From Phytophthora colocasiae (lineage: Eukaryota > Oomycota > Peronosporomycetes > Peronosporales > Peronosporaceae): 64,000 nt of DNA. Below, one piece after another: positions 10,503 to 20,484 of this stretch (within the stretch, counting starts at the first letter, position 1; each line of letters starts with the position of its first letter). The position numbers and the translations under genes are program-made. The notes below the pieces were generated by a model. It searched no databases, was not told the DNA's origin, and was given only the letters and a program-made list of their open reading frames with translations. Location of the stretch: NCBI GenBank assembly GCA_018806915.1, contig JAGKQI010000064.1:868001-932000 (forward strand), in the 5' to 3' direction.

Positions 10503-11230
10503 AGTAAACAGTAGGTAGACGGACGCTTGAAGGGGAATGTTCAGTGAAGCAAGTAAATTGATTCTGATCCATTATTTTGCGGTTGTTGTTGGCTGTGTTG
10601 GATGGGTCTAGCTAATGACTGGTGGTGAGTGGCTTGGAGGACGCAGGTTGCCTCTTCTTAATTTATGAACGAATTGCGTACAATTCAAAAATGAATTGAA
10701 GGTATGAAATTAATCATTAAATAAAAATATGCGAATGTATTTTTACGAGTACATCATATCCGTGGGTGACAGCGAAGTGGTCACACCATCGTGTGGTCAC
10801 CGAAATCTCCATACAAACATCAAGTATACATCTGGGCAGTTCCAGATATTGCGGGAGCAGAGGGGCCACACCAGAGCCCTCCAACCTGCATACAAAAACC
10901 AAGTAGTTGTAAAGTGACCACTTGCGTGGTCACAGTAAATCAGGTCTCGACCCATTCTATAGTTAACTCAAGTAAAAAAAGAGTGACCGGAAACTTGTCT
11001 GACACGGATATCGTCAGCCATCGCCATTTTCACTGGCAGCCAATAAACAATCCGACGACTTCAAGCTAGAAGATCGCAAGTTGGGCTAGTTTTGTAATTT
11101 CACATATCCATATCTCATGTTTCCACCGCCACATAATCATCACATACAATCCTCTCGTCAAATCTATGGCTAGTTCTGTAATTTATTACCATCGTATCTT
11201 CGCCTAAAGAGCCGTGAAAAAAGATCCCTC
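10503..11230. other. intergenic region with GTGGTCAC inverted repeats
   Basis: No gene is seen. Between about 10772 and 10932 the motif GTGGTCAC/GTGACCAC occurs four times. It forms one hairpin at 10913-10932 (GTGACCAC-TTGC-GTGGTCAC) and a looser pair near 10777-10800. The outer copies face each other with about 20 bp of similar flank, which could be a small MITE of about 160 bp. Confidence 0.45.
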
Positions 11231-11246
11231 TCACTTCCAAATTCGC
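11231..11246 (+). promoter_or_regulatory. candidate initiator of second GH5 gene
   Basis: CTCACTTCCAAATTC resembles the oomycete initiator (YCAYTYYNCAWTTT) and sits about 37-52 bp before the chosen ATG at 11283. This supports starting translation there and not at upstream non-ATG codons. Confidence 0.5.
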
Positions 11247-11282
11247 CCCGTGGTGCGCAAGAGCTTTTCGAGTCGAAGCAGA

Positions 11283-13493
11283 ATGATGGTCGGATCTCGT
11301 TTGACGACCGCAGCGGCTCTGTGTGCCCTGCTGGCCGTGGCGCTGCAGCCCAGCGCCGTCTCCAGTGAGAGGGGCCCCCTGAACCGCGTCATGTCCATGC
11401 ACGTAGGCGACGAAGACTCCCACGATGAACCTGCGCAGCCTGCGCCTGCCGCCCCTGAGGATCCTACGGACGCTCCGGCGCCTGAATCGGGCCCACATGA
11501 CACTGAGGACAGCCCGGACTACGAGTGGTACTGGAAGCACTCGGAGGCATCGATGTTCTCGCAGGACAGCGGCGTGTTTAAGACCTTCAAGCCTAACGAC
11601 ACGGACTTTACGTGCTCTCTGGATACGCACGCCACGCCCTTCAACCGTCAAGTACGCGGTGTGAACTTAGGTGGTTGGCTCGTGTTGGAGCCGTGGATTA
11701 CCCCTTCGCTTTTCTACCAGTTCTTGAACACTCAGCAGAAGTATGGCGACCAGGCGCCGGAGAAAACGGCAATGGACATGTACACGTTTTGCACTGCACT
11801 GGGCAAGGCTGAATCCAACCGTCAACTACGGATCCATTACGACAACTGGGTGACTGAGGATGACATTGCTGCTCTGGCGAATGCTGGCATCAACTCGTTG
11901 CGTGTTCCTGTTGGCGACTGGATGTTCAACCCGTACGAACCTTACGCTGGCTGCACGGATGGCGCCGTGGAAGCTCTGGACCGCGTTGCGGACCTGGCGC
12001 TCAAGTACGGCCTTGAGATCCTTCTGGATGTCCACGGTTTGATTGGATCTCAGAACGGATTCGACAACAGTGGCAAGTCCTCGTCCGTTAAGTGGACGTC
12101 CATTGCTAGCACTCAACCTGTGGGAACCACCACGTTTGAACACTGGCCGATTCGTCAGGCTGAATGGGCTGGCACCTTCGATGTGAACAACCACAATTAC
12201 TCGAGCATCAACTACTCCAACCTCAACCATTCTATCGTGGCTGTCGAGGCTATCATCAACCGCTACAAGGGTCACGACGCCATTATGGGTCTTGAGCCGG
12301 TGAACGAGCCGTGGGAACTCACGCCTATTAAGGTGCTGAAGCAGTACTACTGGAAGTCGTACAAGCGTGTGAAAGCTCTTGCACCAAAGTGGAAGTTCGT
12401 CATCCACGATTCGTTCCGCTTCGGTCTGACATTCTGGGCTGAGTTTCTCAAGGGTTGCCCCGACATTGCTTTAGACACGCACATTTACCAGGCCTGGAAT
12501 CCCCCTGGAACGATTGCGGACTTCTTCTCCAATGCCTGTCAGCAGAAGTACGTGATCTCCGACATGGAGAACGCTATGATGCCTGTTATCGTCGGCGAAT
12601 GGTCAATCGGCACGGACAACTGCGCCATGTGGCTGAACGGCTTCAATGATAACCTGCCTGGCTTCCCGAAGGTGCAGTGCCACTGGGTGGACTGTCCTAT
12701 CAACAGTACCTACCTGGGTGAGGGCTTCCCAGGCACTCCGCTGGACAAAACGAAGCCGATCCAGGGCCCGTACGGTACCGGTATGTCTGGACCATCGTTC
12801 GGCAAGTGCCCTGTTACCAGCAACAACTCTTTCGCCCAGGAGGATGACGATGCATTGACGAGGCTGCTGACTCTGAAGAAGCTGAATGGTTTCGCTGTTG
12901 GTCACGGATGGTACTTCTGGAACTTCAAGACGGAGTTTGCCACCAAGTGGAGCTTCTTGGACTTGGTGCGTATCGGTGCTTTCCCGAAGAATGTGTCGGA
13001 CTACCACGAAAGCGACGGCGTGGAGAGAGCTTGCGCGAAGGAAGACAGGGGTGAATTTGTCTGCCGTGCTAAGCGTGGTGTCCAGGAGTTTGAACTCAAG
13101 AGCGGTCTCGCATTTGCGTGCAACTTCCCGGAAATTGACTGCTCGGATATCAAGAAGCGTTTCCTCACGCTAGAGGAGCAGTGTGACTGGGCGTTCAACC
13201 AGTACTGGCACCTCAACCGCGAGAAAGGCGCGACGTGTGATTTCGGTGGTGCTGGCCACTTGTTGGCTCTCCCGGGTGCTGCTCCCACGGATCTTCCTGT
13301 GCCGATCCCCACCGCTAAAAGAACCCACCAGCCTGGTCACTTACTCGTGTCCGTCGCCAAGTGGAGCATCGCTGCTATCTTGGGTTTCATTGCTCTCGTT
13401 CTGGCGGCGATTGGAGCTGCGATCTTTGCTGTCGTGCGCTGGCGCCAGCACCGCATGCGCCGCCAATACTCGCCCATTCCTGGCCGCGTGTAA
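11283..13493 (+). CDS. membrane-anchored exo-1,3-beta-glucanase, GH5 family (paralogue)
   Basis: This intronless gene encodes about 736 residues and is a close paralogue of 1619-3688. The signal peptide is at residues 1-25 or so (MMVGSRL start; a second ATG follows at 11286). Next comes an acidic, Pro/Ala/Glu-rich linker that the first copy lacks, then the GH5 domain beginning at NLGGWLVLEPW. The acid/base Glu342 (NEP) and nucleophile Glu439 (GEWS) are present. A C-terminal membrane segment (about residues 690-720) precedes a basic cytosolic tail ending in SPIPGRV. Cysteines and most of the catalytic domain match the first copy, so both are probably functional and diverge mainly in the juxtamembrane and N-terminal linkers. 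The likely role is beta-1,3-glucan hydrolysis at the cell surface. Confidence 0.95.
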   Translation: MMVGSRLTTAAALCALLAVALQPSAVSSERGPLNRVMSMHVGDEDSHDEPAQPAPAAPEDPTDAPAPESGPHDTEDSPDYEWYWKHSEASMFSQDSGVFKTFKPNDTDFTCSLDTHATPFNRQVRGVNLGGWLVLEPWITPSLFYQFLNTQQKYGDQAPEKTAMDMYTFCTALGKAESNRQLRIHYDNWVTEDDIAALANAGINSLRVPVGDWMFNPYEPYAGCTDGAVEALDRVADLALKYGLEILLDVHGLIGSQNGFDNSGKSSSVKWTSIASTQPVGTTTFEHWPIRQAEWAGTFDVNNHNYSSINYSNLNHSIVAVEAIINRYKGHDAIMGLEPVNEPWELTPIKVLKQYYWKSYKRVKALAPKWKFVIHDSFRFGLTFWAEFLKGCPDIALDTHIYQAWNPPGTIADFFSNACQQKYVISDMENAMMPVIVGEWSIGTDNCAMWLNGFNDNLPGFPKVQCHWVDCPINSTYLGEGFPGTPLDKTKPIQGPYGTGMSGPSFGKCPVTSNNSFAQEDDDALTRLLTLKKLNGFAVGHGWYFWNFKTEFATKWSFLDLVRIGAFPKNVSDYHESDGVERACAKEDRGEFVCRAKRGVQEFELKSGLAFACNFPEIDCSDIKKRFLTLEEQCDWAFNQYWHLNREKGATCDFGGAGHLLALPGAAPTDLPVPIPTAKRTHQPGHLLVSVAKWSIAAILGFIALVLAAIGAAIFAVVRWRQHRMRRQYSPIPGRV

Positions 13494-13757
13494 GTAGAAC
13501 AACACGCAACTTAATCCATGCCCAGGTTACTCCTTCTGAAAGAGTCCTTCACGAAGAACGTGAGTAGGTGTGGAACAATGTGAAGACATCATGATGTCGG
13601 AAAATACAAGTACCGACTTCCCTTTGTCTAAGGCGTCACCGCATACAGGCGACACAGGGTTTCAACCAATCATAGCGATACGAATCACTACCTCTGTCAA
13701 AGGCGACATTGAACTTGGCGCTTCTATTTTTGTGGCGTGCTGCCATTCAAGATTCAG

Positions 13758-14226
13758 CCCGCATGGCTGGAGGTGAAGCCGAAGCCCGCGCAACAACAGC
13801 AGAGCCGCTCCAGGAGAAGCACAAGCCTGTCGGGCGCCCACGTCTCCCGTGAAGATGGCGGTAGTACGGAAAGCACGGAACGAGAGAGGCGTTCACGAAC
13901 GCGATTAAGCTACGATGCAGCTAAGCGTTATCGCAGTACTGACAACGCCAGGCAGACAATCGAGGAATTCTGGCTAATCTACACCCAGCGGAATACAGCA
14001 ACCGTCGCAAGCTTTTAAGTAAATGGAAGAAGAAGGTGACTAAGCTAGAGCAGGCCTGTGCAACTACCAAGGGCATGCTGCGAAAGAGAGAGCGTTTGGT
14101 AGGAACAGGAGTAAAGATGCTGAAGGCGAGATCGTCAACTGGATCAACGACCTGAGGCAAGAAGGCGTACCAGTTTTGGCGCTCATGCTTAGCCTAAAAG
14201 CCACTGAAGTTGCTACAAGCTACAAC
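13758..14226 (+). pseudogene. pogo/Tigger-like transposase relic (N-terminal part)
   Basis: Fragments of a DNA-binding transposase N-terminus are visible in three phases. A segment with RTRLSYDAAKR and TIEEFW lies near 13895-13975. A second segment (SNRRKLLSKWKKKVTKLEQ) runs from about 13980 in another phase. A third (EGEIVNWINDLRQEGVPV) starts near 14120 in yet another phase. Together they resemble the helix-turn-helix region of pogo-like elements common in Phytophthora. At least two frameshifts are needed, and the catalytic domain was not found. Family assignment is tentative. Confidence 0.5.
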
Positions 14227-14623
14227 GTCCAAGCTCACAAAGACCGAGACTGCAATGCGAACGAGCTGCCGAGCTTGCTGGCTTGCACGTTCTGGACGAA
14301 CAGATCGGCGAAATCGACTCCGATACCGATACCGTATTGGCAACGAAGAGTGAATCTTTGCGTAGGCATTCTGCTAATCGATACCACGGTTTTGACTGCT
14401 CATCTCCGAAGATCAACGTTTTGAAGACCTGCTCATCACCCGAAGATAGGGTGCGCCTTAGAGCGTGTTCGCTTTGTACCTCGGGTAGAGATCGCAGTAG
14501 AAAAAGTCCCGTATCGTCTTGAGCTGCGTTCGCTACAGCTCCATCCCCACATAAAACTTTTGACCAATTACACACCAGAGTTGTCCAGCACCTCGACAGC
14601 CAGACAAAGACAGCTCCATCGCG
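14227..14623. other. intergenic, probably decayed mobile DNA
   Basis: No reading frame of interest. It probably continues the degraded element upstream, but nothing diagnostic is seen. Confidence 0.4.
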
Positions 14624-15090
14624 ATGGCCCCCCGCAACCAAGCCTCACGGGCAGCTTACACGCCGCTTTCTCCTTCGCAACTGGCAGAAGATGACGGTTT
14701 TGCCCGAGGAAATGACAGTGGAGATCGTGCGATGTCACTGAGCCCAGGGGATGATGACCAGGATACGTTGAGCTTTCCTCTCGCACAGCTTTCTGCGGCG
14801 CTGACTGCAACGCCTGGAGGTGCGGGGTATCAACGACAAGCTGCTGTCTCAAGTAACGATGGAGGGGGTAGTGTGCTTACTGCTACCAGTGGAGTTGCTG
14901 GTGATGGGCCAAGCGCTACGCAAGCCTCGTCCTCACCCAGCACCACTTTTGCATGGACACCAAGGGCTGCAGAAGCGTTGTTGCGCGTCCGCTTCGGAGC
15001 CATGAGGGACCGTTTTCACCGCAATAAGAGCTCTAAGCAGCTGGCCATTGCTTGGGAGCTCGTGGCGGCAGAGAATGTTGTTTTGTTCTA
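14624..15090 (+). pseudogene. Myb/SANT-like ORF interrupted by a Tc1-like element
   Basis: The frame opens at an ATG (14624) with a Ser/Asp/Gly-rich, low-complexity N-terminus of about 110 residues. It continues into a basic, Trp-containing stretch (WTPRAAEALLRVRFGAMRDR and onward) that looks like the first helix of a Myb/SANT-like DNA-binding domain. The frame is cut inside this domain at 15090 by the TA target of the element at 15091-16128. After the element no continuation of the domain is recognisable. It may itself be part of an older repeated family, since such SANT ORFs are often transposon-derived. Inactive as it stands. Confidence 0.55.
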
Positions 15091-15185
15091 CACCATTGCA
15101 CGGCGTTATTCACAAAGTGCGCACTGGAAATCAAACAATGCGCACTCAAATTCACAAAGCGCGCGCTGAAAATCAAAAACACCTG
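15091..15185 (+). repeat. left terminal inverted repeat of the Tc1-like element
   Basis: 95 bp starting CACCATTGCACGG and ending AACACCTG. It is the exact reverse complement of 16034-16128. Confidence 0.93.
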
Positions 15186-15299
15186 CACGAATTTATACTC
15201 ATCAAATTATGAGATTATAAAGTAAATTTATTGACTGGGCTCGGCACGTTTGGCGCAAAACTCTCCCTCTGGCGACACTTGATTCTCAATTTTGGCGCG

Positions 15300-15848
15300 A
15301 TGCCAACTAGCTACAAGAGATACCCCCTCCACATTCGGGCAGCAGTATTGCGTGTAGCCAAGGGCGAAGGCAACTGGAAGGAAACTGCAGAACTGTACGA
15401 TATTGGTGAGCGCACAGCATGGGGGTGGATAAAGGCTGCTAAGGAGTCTGGCGACTGGAGTGGCAAGCAGAAAAAGCGTGGTGGATCGGAGAAAAGATAC
15501 TTCCTGGGGGGGATTGCTTACCAAGAGTCGCAGTTTGGCTCCTTCACTGCCGACCTAGCCAACGAGTTCATCCGGCGCTTCTTGCGTCACATCAGAGTGA
15601 CACATTCGCTGGACAATGTGGTGGTGGTGCTCGACAATGCGCCGTGTCACGCTCGCGCCGATGCCGTTTTCGATGAAGAAGAATTCGAGGGTGCAGAAAT
15701 GCTAAAACTTGGGCCTTACTCGCCAATGTTGAACCCAATTGAGAACGTTTTTTCCGTCTACAAAAGTGCAGTCAAGCGTTTTCTTGCACGGCAACGACCT
15801 GCCATCATACGTACCGGCAGGAACAACGATTACAGAGCACCGCTCTGA
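15300..15848 (+). pseudogene. internally deleted Tc1-like transposase
   Basis: The frame starts at ATG 15300 with a helix-turn-helix (residues 1-60, with TAELYDIGERTAWGWIKAA). It then jumps directly to the C-terminal half of a DDE_3 endonuclease: VVVVLDNAPCHA supplies the second catalytic Asp, and LGPYSPMLNPIENVFSVYK leads into the third acidic residue. The segment with the first Asp is missing, so about 100 or more residues are deleted compared with full transposases. The reading frame is open over 183 codons, but catalysis is not expected. It could still bind the terminal repeats. Encoded within the element at 15091-16128. Confidence 0.85.
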
Positions 15849-16033
15849 ATTTCTTAAGATGGCTGCTGACCCTCTCTTTGCGGAGGTGGTAACACCAGAG
15901 CTGTGCAACCGCGCCTGTTGCCACTCACTGGTTCATCATCAACGTGCATTAGGCATGCTTGACATGGAAGTTGGTACATAATAATTCCAATTAGATTTGA
16001 CAATCAATGTTCTTTAAAAGGTATAAAGTATAA

Positions 16034-16128
16034 CAGGTGTTTTTGATTTTCAGCGCGCGCTTTGTGAATTTGAGTGCGCATTGTTTGATTTCCAGTGCGC
16101 ACTTTGTGAATAACGCCGTGCAATGGTG
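16034..16128 (-). repeat. right terminal inverted repeat of the Tc1-like element
   Basis: 95 bp, exact reverse complement of 15091-15185, followed by the TA target duplication at 16129-16130. Confidence 0.93.
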
Positions 16129-16255
16129 TAGAAGTTTTGTGTTTGTGGATGCTGTCTCCAGCTCTCTCTCTCCTTCTCCACCTCCGGGAGGTGGAGAGGA
16201 ATGGTACATAAAACGTTGAAACGTCTCCAGATGCGTTGTTGAAACCTGCCGTCTT

Positions 16256-16474
16256 TTAGCCAATCAAAACCAACCTAATCGGGGCTAGGTATGCCTTCTC
16301 CATCTCCAGCAGTGAAGCGAACAGGCTCTTAGACAAAGGGAAGTCGGTATGGTGAGCAAATACGAAGTGCTTGTTTAATGAGTCTAACATACTTTTGGGC
16401 TGATGAGGGATCTTGAAACTATTTTCCAAGTGATGAACCGCTGATAGGATCCAAAAGGCATCGCCACTACTCAT
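16256..16474 (-). CDS. small hypothetical ORF or gene fragment
   Basis: A 72-codon ATG-initiated minus-strand frame with protein-like composition (FWILSAVHHLENSF, FVFAHHTDFPLSKSLF). I do not recognise it. It could be the last exon of a gene whose upstream part is lost, or part of the repeat in which the neighbouring elements sit. It lies immediately downstream of the GH7 gene in the same orientation. Confidence 0.3.
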   Translation of the reverse strand: MSSGDAFWILSAVHHLENSFKIPHQPKSMLDSLNKHFVFAHHTDFPLSKSLFASLLEMEKAYLAPIRLVLIG

Positions 16475-16584
16475 CCCAGATCTCTTTGTAAGTTTTTACT
16501 AAGTAGGCAGGATCACATTTGGTAAATGGGAGTACGTTTATTCACTCGATACGGCTGTATGTACTGTGCTGTTAACCAACTGCC

Positions 16585-17979
16585 TTAGTACGTGGATCCA
16601 ATGTCTCCCACGCGAATGTTCATGAACTTGACGGTGGCATCCGGGTGTTGCGCCTCGACATCCGCAGGACGACCACCAGACGTGGGGCACGTGCCGCGCT
16701 TCACTCCAGGCTTGGACGAATCTGCTTCAGCAGGGTAGCTGCTATCCAGCCAGAGGCAGTAAGCGGCGTGGTCCGACCACAGACTCATGGCCAATGTCAT
16801 GCCGTTCGCCATTTGCTTACCCATACGCGCCAGTCCGCCCTTGGCAGCATGGTCGTCCTGATCACCGAACAGCTTCTTCGACTTCTCGCACATGGAGTTG
16901 GTGATGGAGTTAATGCCGGTCAAACCGGACCAGGCGCTGTTGGGGGTGGCCACCACACGGTTGTCCTGCTTGAACAAGCGTCGGATCTCCACGAGTTCAC
17001 CGGTTGCCGTGTTGTCGCTAGTCAAAAACTGCGTGACGATCGTGAACTTGCGGGTGCTGTCAATGGTGTACTGGGAGCCAGGGCCGTAGAAGGTCTGATT
17101 GCCCATTCGGAAGGGGTTGAAATCGCAGCCGTCCTTGTCACACACGCCTTTGTAGCGGTTGCCGTCTCCAGAGCCGCATTCTTCGGGACTCGCGCAACGC
17201 GTTTGACCCTCCGACGTGCACGGGTGGGAGGTGAAGGCGTTGCTCATGCTGTTGGCCTCCCAGATATCGAGTTCCGCACAACAGGCGCCGTACTTACCAC
17301 CACCGGAATTCTGACTGGTAGCACCCCACTCTAGCGTATTAGCTTCACCGTTGATGAACTTGATGTCGTGCGGACACTGTGCGTCACAATACCCCGTGCC
17401 GTAATTCGCTCCAGCTTTGTTGGTCGGGAAGCGACCGCTGCCTCCATCAGCGTCCATTTGCACGAAGTAAAGAGCACCATTAAGTCCGCACGGGAGTTTC
17501 GAGACGTCCACGTCCAGCGTAAACTCTTGGTTCAGCAGCTTGAATTGCTTGTACTTGGAACCGGCAGCATCGAGAAGGTAGACGCGAGAGCCCACGTTCG
17601 TGCCGTACTGAGTTGTCGTCACCAGTTTGAGTTGCAACTCGTCGGCGGAGGTGGTGATCCCATACGTCCCTGGGTAGTCAGCACCTTCCAGCGCACAGTT
17701 CTTGGCGCAAGTCTCCGGTGTTGAGCACAATGTCGAGTCCCACTGGTTACCGGTGTAGCAGTTCTTGTAGTCGCCAACTTGATGCAACCAACGCCAATTG
17801 GCATCCAGCACAACGGACGTGGACTCAGTCACGCATCCTCCGGCCTTGGAGCATTGCTTGGACACCAAGGAAGGGTGCACTTCCTTGGTACTAGTTCCAA
17901 CTTGTTGAGCTGGAACTAAGTTCGACGACAGCGCCAAAGCTGCAGCCACGAGAGCGAGAGTGGAGGTTGAAGGCTTCAT
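16585..17979 (-). CDS. cellobiohydrolase, glycoside hydrolase family 7
   Basis: 464 residues, no intron. A signal peptide (about residues 1-23) precedes a single GH7 catalytic domain that ends at the C-terminus, so there is no cellulose-binding module. The diagnostic active-site block ELDIWEA is present with nucleophile Glu236, Asp238 and acid/base Glu241. The many cysteines (CCAELD, CTSEG, CGSGD) fit the family's disulfide pattern. GH7 enzymes processively release cellobiose from cellulose ends. In an oomycete this may serve plant-wall degradation or turnover of its own cellulosic wall. Start choice: ATG 17979 opens directly into the signal peptide and follows an initiator-like element; upstream in-frame codons are not ATG. 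Antisense frames are shadows. Confidence 0.97.
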   Translation of the reverse strand: MKPSTSTLALVAAALALSSNLVPAQQVGTSTKEVHPSLVSKQCSKAGGCVTESTSVVLDANWRWLHQVGDYKNCYTGNQWDSTLCSTPETCAKNCALEGADYPGTYGITTSADELQLKLVTTTQYGTNVGSRVYLLDAAGSKYKQFKLLNQEFTLDVDVSKLPCGLNGALYFVQMDADGGSGRFPTNKAGANYGTGYCDAQCPHDIKFINGEANTLEWGATSQNSGGGKYGACCAELDIWEANSMSNAFTSHPCTSEGQTRCASPEECGSGDGNRYKGVCDKDGCDFNPFRMGNQTFYGPGSQYTIDSTRKFTIVTQFLTSDNTATGELVEIRRLFKQDNRVVATPNSAWSGLTGINSITNSMCEKSKKLFGDQDDHAAKGGLARMGKQMANGMTLAMSLWSDHAAYCLWLDSSYPAEADSSKPGVKRGTCPTSGGRPADVEAQHPDATVKFMNIRVGDIGSTY

Positions 17980-18010
17980 GGATCGTTGAGAGGTGTGAAC
18001 TGGAGCTTGC

Positions 18011-18026
18011 AAATTGGAAAGTGAAC
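18011..18026 (-). promoter_or_regulatory. initiator-like core promoter of the GH7 gene
   Basis: Read on the minus strand, TTCACTTTCCAATTTG fits the oomycete initiator YCAYTYYNCAWTTT almost exactly. It lies 32-47 bp before the ATG at 17979, implying a very short 5' UTR. Confidence 0.65.
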
Positions 18027-19215
18027 GCGAATGAAATGAAGACGTTGGCGATCAAGTGCTGCCTTGCAACGTTCGTGGGGTGGGCGAAGATCGCTACGAG
18101 GAGGAACTCAGATTGTGGAATGGCGTAAGTGACCTTCTTGACACACGGTGAAGGTTGTACAGGACTGGCGTGCTGCTCGGGCGGTGAAGTCGATCAGTAA
18201 AAAACAACTCGTCAATCATCTTTGGACGATCGAACTCTCGACGCGTTCTGGGTGGCGCTCGATCGCAGTAGGTGGCATCGTTCGCGGAAAAGCTGACGTT
18301 AGGCCGGAGGAGGTACATGTATATTCGCGCAGATTTCGATCGTTGAAGCGAGTGACCATGGATCACCAGGCAGTATTAATAGGGCGTAGGATGTTCTGCT
18401 GTTCTCAGACCACGACATCTCATCTTTGTCCAGCTCAAAGCCGAATGGCTACATTAACAGCAAAAAAGCTACATGCCCAAAATTGAGTAGTCCACATAAA
18501 ACAACTCCATACTGAAGCCAAGATGAAAACGGGTGGGTGGTGACACGCGGCATGTTGCTGGCATCAAATTGGCATTACGCTCTTCATTCAGAGATTCGAT
18601 ACATGTGGTGTCTTCATCCTTACCAGCGGCTTCATGAGCTGCTGCACCTCACAGAAGTTCACTTGGTTCTCCGTCTGAGCTGTTCTTTTTTTGGGTGCGA
18701 AAGTCACGTTGGCTTGCCTGCTTTCACGCCGCGCCTCACTCCTCCGTGGCCGGTGTGCAACAATTGCGAGCTCACATCTTAAAACCAATTCAATGCATTT
18801 TTACAAGACGGTTGACTTTACAACCGGTAGAGTAAAAAGTTTATAGCAGTAAGGTTAGCACTATTATTCTGGCGCACAAGTAACCATCACTGACTTGATT
18901 CAATCAGTGCTCCGCCATGTACTCAGATCGATAAGTTGTAGCTACGATTCGACTTGACATGCAAACGTTAGACCAAGAGCAATGCATCAAATTCTTAACG
19001 TAGTACTACTAGTAGTATGACATGGTACCTGGAGATATGGCTACAGTCCCTAGTGACGTGGCAGTGGTAAAAGTAGGAAAAAAAAGTATCTTCAGAAATC
19101 ATGGCGCTCTCTTCATTGCACCCACCTCCACACGCTCAAGAATGGCTCCTTCCTGTCTACTACCCTTAGGTTACTGGAGATGATAAATTCGATCCCTGTG
19201 TCTGTTGACTCTGGT
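18027..19215. other. intergenic region, no gene seen
   Basis: About 1.2 kb separating the GH7 gene from the end of the clathrin light chain gene. It contains GH7 upstream sequence and the clathrin 3' flank. No coding potential or repeat structure was noticed. Confidence 0.6.
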
Positions 19216-20121
19216 CTAATTAGCAGCCACGGCGTCAGCACGCGTCTGCTCGAGCGGCGTAGCCTTGAGCTGCACGAACAGCTGTCGCATCCGAGAAACG
19301 TCCTCCTCGTCCTCCTTCGTCTTCTTTGCGGGCACGGCGACGGGCTTGGGGTCCTGCTTCTTGCCATCCTTCTTGTTGTTGTTGTTAAGCGCATCGAGCT
19401 TCTTCTTGCGACTCGTCTCCAAGTCCACGAGAGTGACCACACGCTCCCACGGGTTTTCGTTCTGCAAGTCTGCCACCATCTTCTCCAGCGTGGCCTGCTC
19501 GAACACGCGGTTGGCCTGCATCTTAGACTCCTTGATGCGTTGGCGCTCGGCCAAGAACTGGGCCATGTCCTCCTCAGCCTTAGACTTGCACTCCACAGCT
19601 ACCTTCTCCTGCTCTTGAGCCTTCAGTGCGATCTTTTCCTCGTACTCACGCATAAATTTGCTAAAAATTTGAAAACAAAAGACAGTTAGACCTTTAAAGT
19701 CTCTCATAACAATCAGCCAACGTACGTTAGCTCATTGTCCTCCTCAACCACCGGAATTTGAGCAGGGATCTCCATTGGGGCAGCAGGGATCTCAGCCTGG
19801 AAGTCAGCAGCGGGGACGTCCTCAACAGGGGCAGGAGCAAAGTCCATAGGCTGGTAACTCTCCTGGTGCTGCTCAAAGCTCTCCTCATCATGCTGGTCGA
19901 AGCTCTGCTCCGTGTGCTCCTCGTATGTGCCGTTGGTCGTGGCTTCCGTCGGCTCCACCTCGTAGAAACTGCAACAATTCAATTAGTATCAATTAAATAC
20001 TTTTCAATGTCAAACTTCATTGTCCATACTCGTTCGAGTTGTCCACGGGTGGTGCAAAGTCCGAAATCTCTTGGGGAATATCTCCCTCCACTGGGTTTCC
20101 GTCTCCGAAAGGGTCTGACAT
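19216..20121 (-). CDS. clathrin light chain
   Basis: Three exons: 20030-20121, 19726-19968 and 19216-19660. Introns run 19969-20029 (donor GTATGG) and 19661-19725 (donor GTACGT), and the joined frame gives 259 residues. The protein starts MSDPFGD. An acidic, Gln/Glu-rich N-terminal half is followed by a heptad-rich central helix for heavy-chain binding. The C-terminal part (NPWERVVTLVD, DVSRMRQLFVQLK, TPL) is the signature end of clathrin light chains. It regulates assembly of the clathrin triskelion in endocytosis and Golgi traffic. Exon phases match exactly at both junctions. It is divergent from the L29 gene across 363 bp. Confidence 0.93.
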
Positions 20122-20484
20122 GTCTCTATCTCTCTGCTTTAAAGCTCCTGGAAGCGCTGGGAATGCGTACGGTCGCCTGATCGGATTTCGCCCCCCTTTA
20201 GCGTCTGAAACGACGAAACCAATATACGTCCATACAAACATCAAGTCTAACAAATGTACACCACACTAACTACCACACAAGGTTTTATCTTGCTTCAAAT
20301 TGAGGTTTTTCATTCCTCATGTGACCCACATCAAATACACTTATGTAACACTTACACTATTTTAGTGTACCATACATTATCCATAAAATCGACTGGTGGC
20401 CAGCGTTTGAGGCCTCCAACCAAACCCCCAACCGAGTCGAAAAAGCCGCCCACAGTAGGAAAACCAAGCCAATCCGACGCCAAA
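20122..20484. promoter_or_regulatory. shared divergent promoter region (clathrin light chain / L29)
   Basis: 363 bp between two divergently transcribed housekeeping genes, so it must hold both promoters. No clear initiator match was found by eye. The L29 side is preceded by a CCNACCAAACCCC-type C/A-rich stretch. Confidence 0.45.

Larger units (their letters stand above)
15091..16128 (+). mobile_element. Tc1-like DNA transposon, internally deleted, with perfect TIRs
   Basis: A 1038-bp element is bounded by terminal inverted repeats of 95 bp that I find identical base for base (15091-15185 and 16034-16128), flanked by TA on both sides (15089-15090 and 16129-16130). TA duplication and a DDE_3-type transposase place it in the Tc1/mariner group. 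Each TIR contains two similar 27-bp subrepeats with the core TTCACAAAG, probably transposase-binding sites. The transposase inside has lost its central part, so the copy is non-autonomous. The identical ends suggest recent movement or recent gene conversion. Confidence 0.9.
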
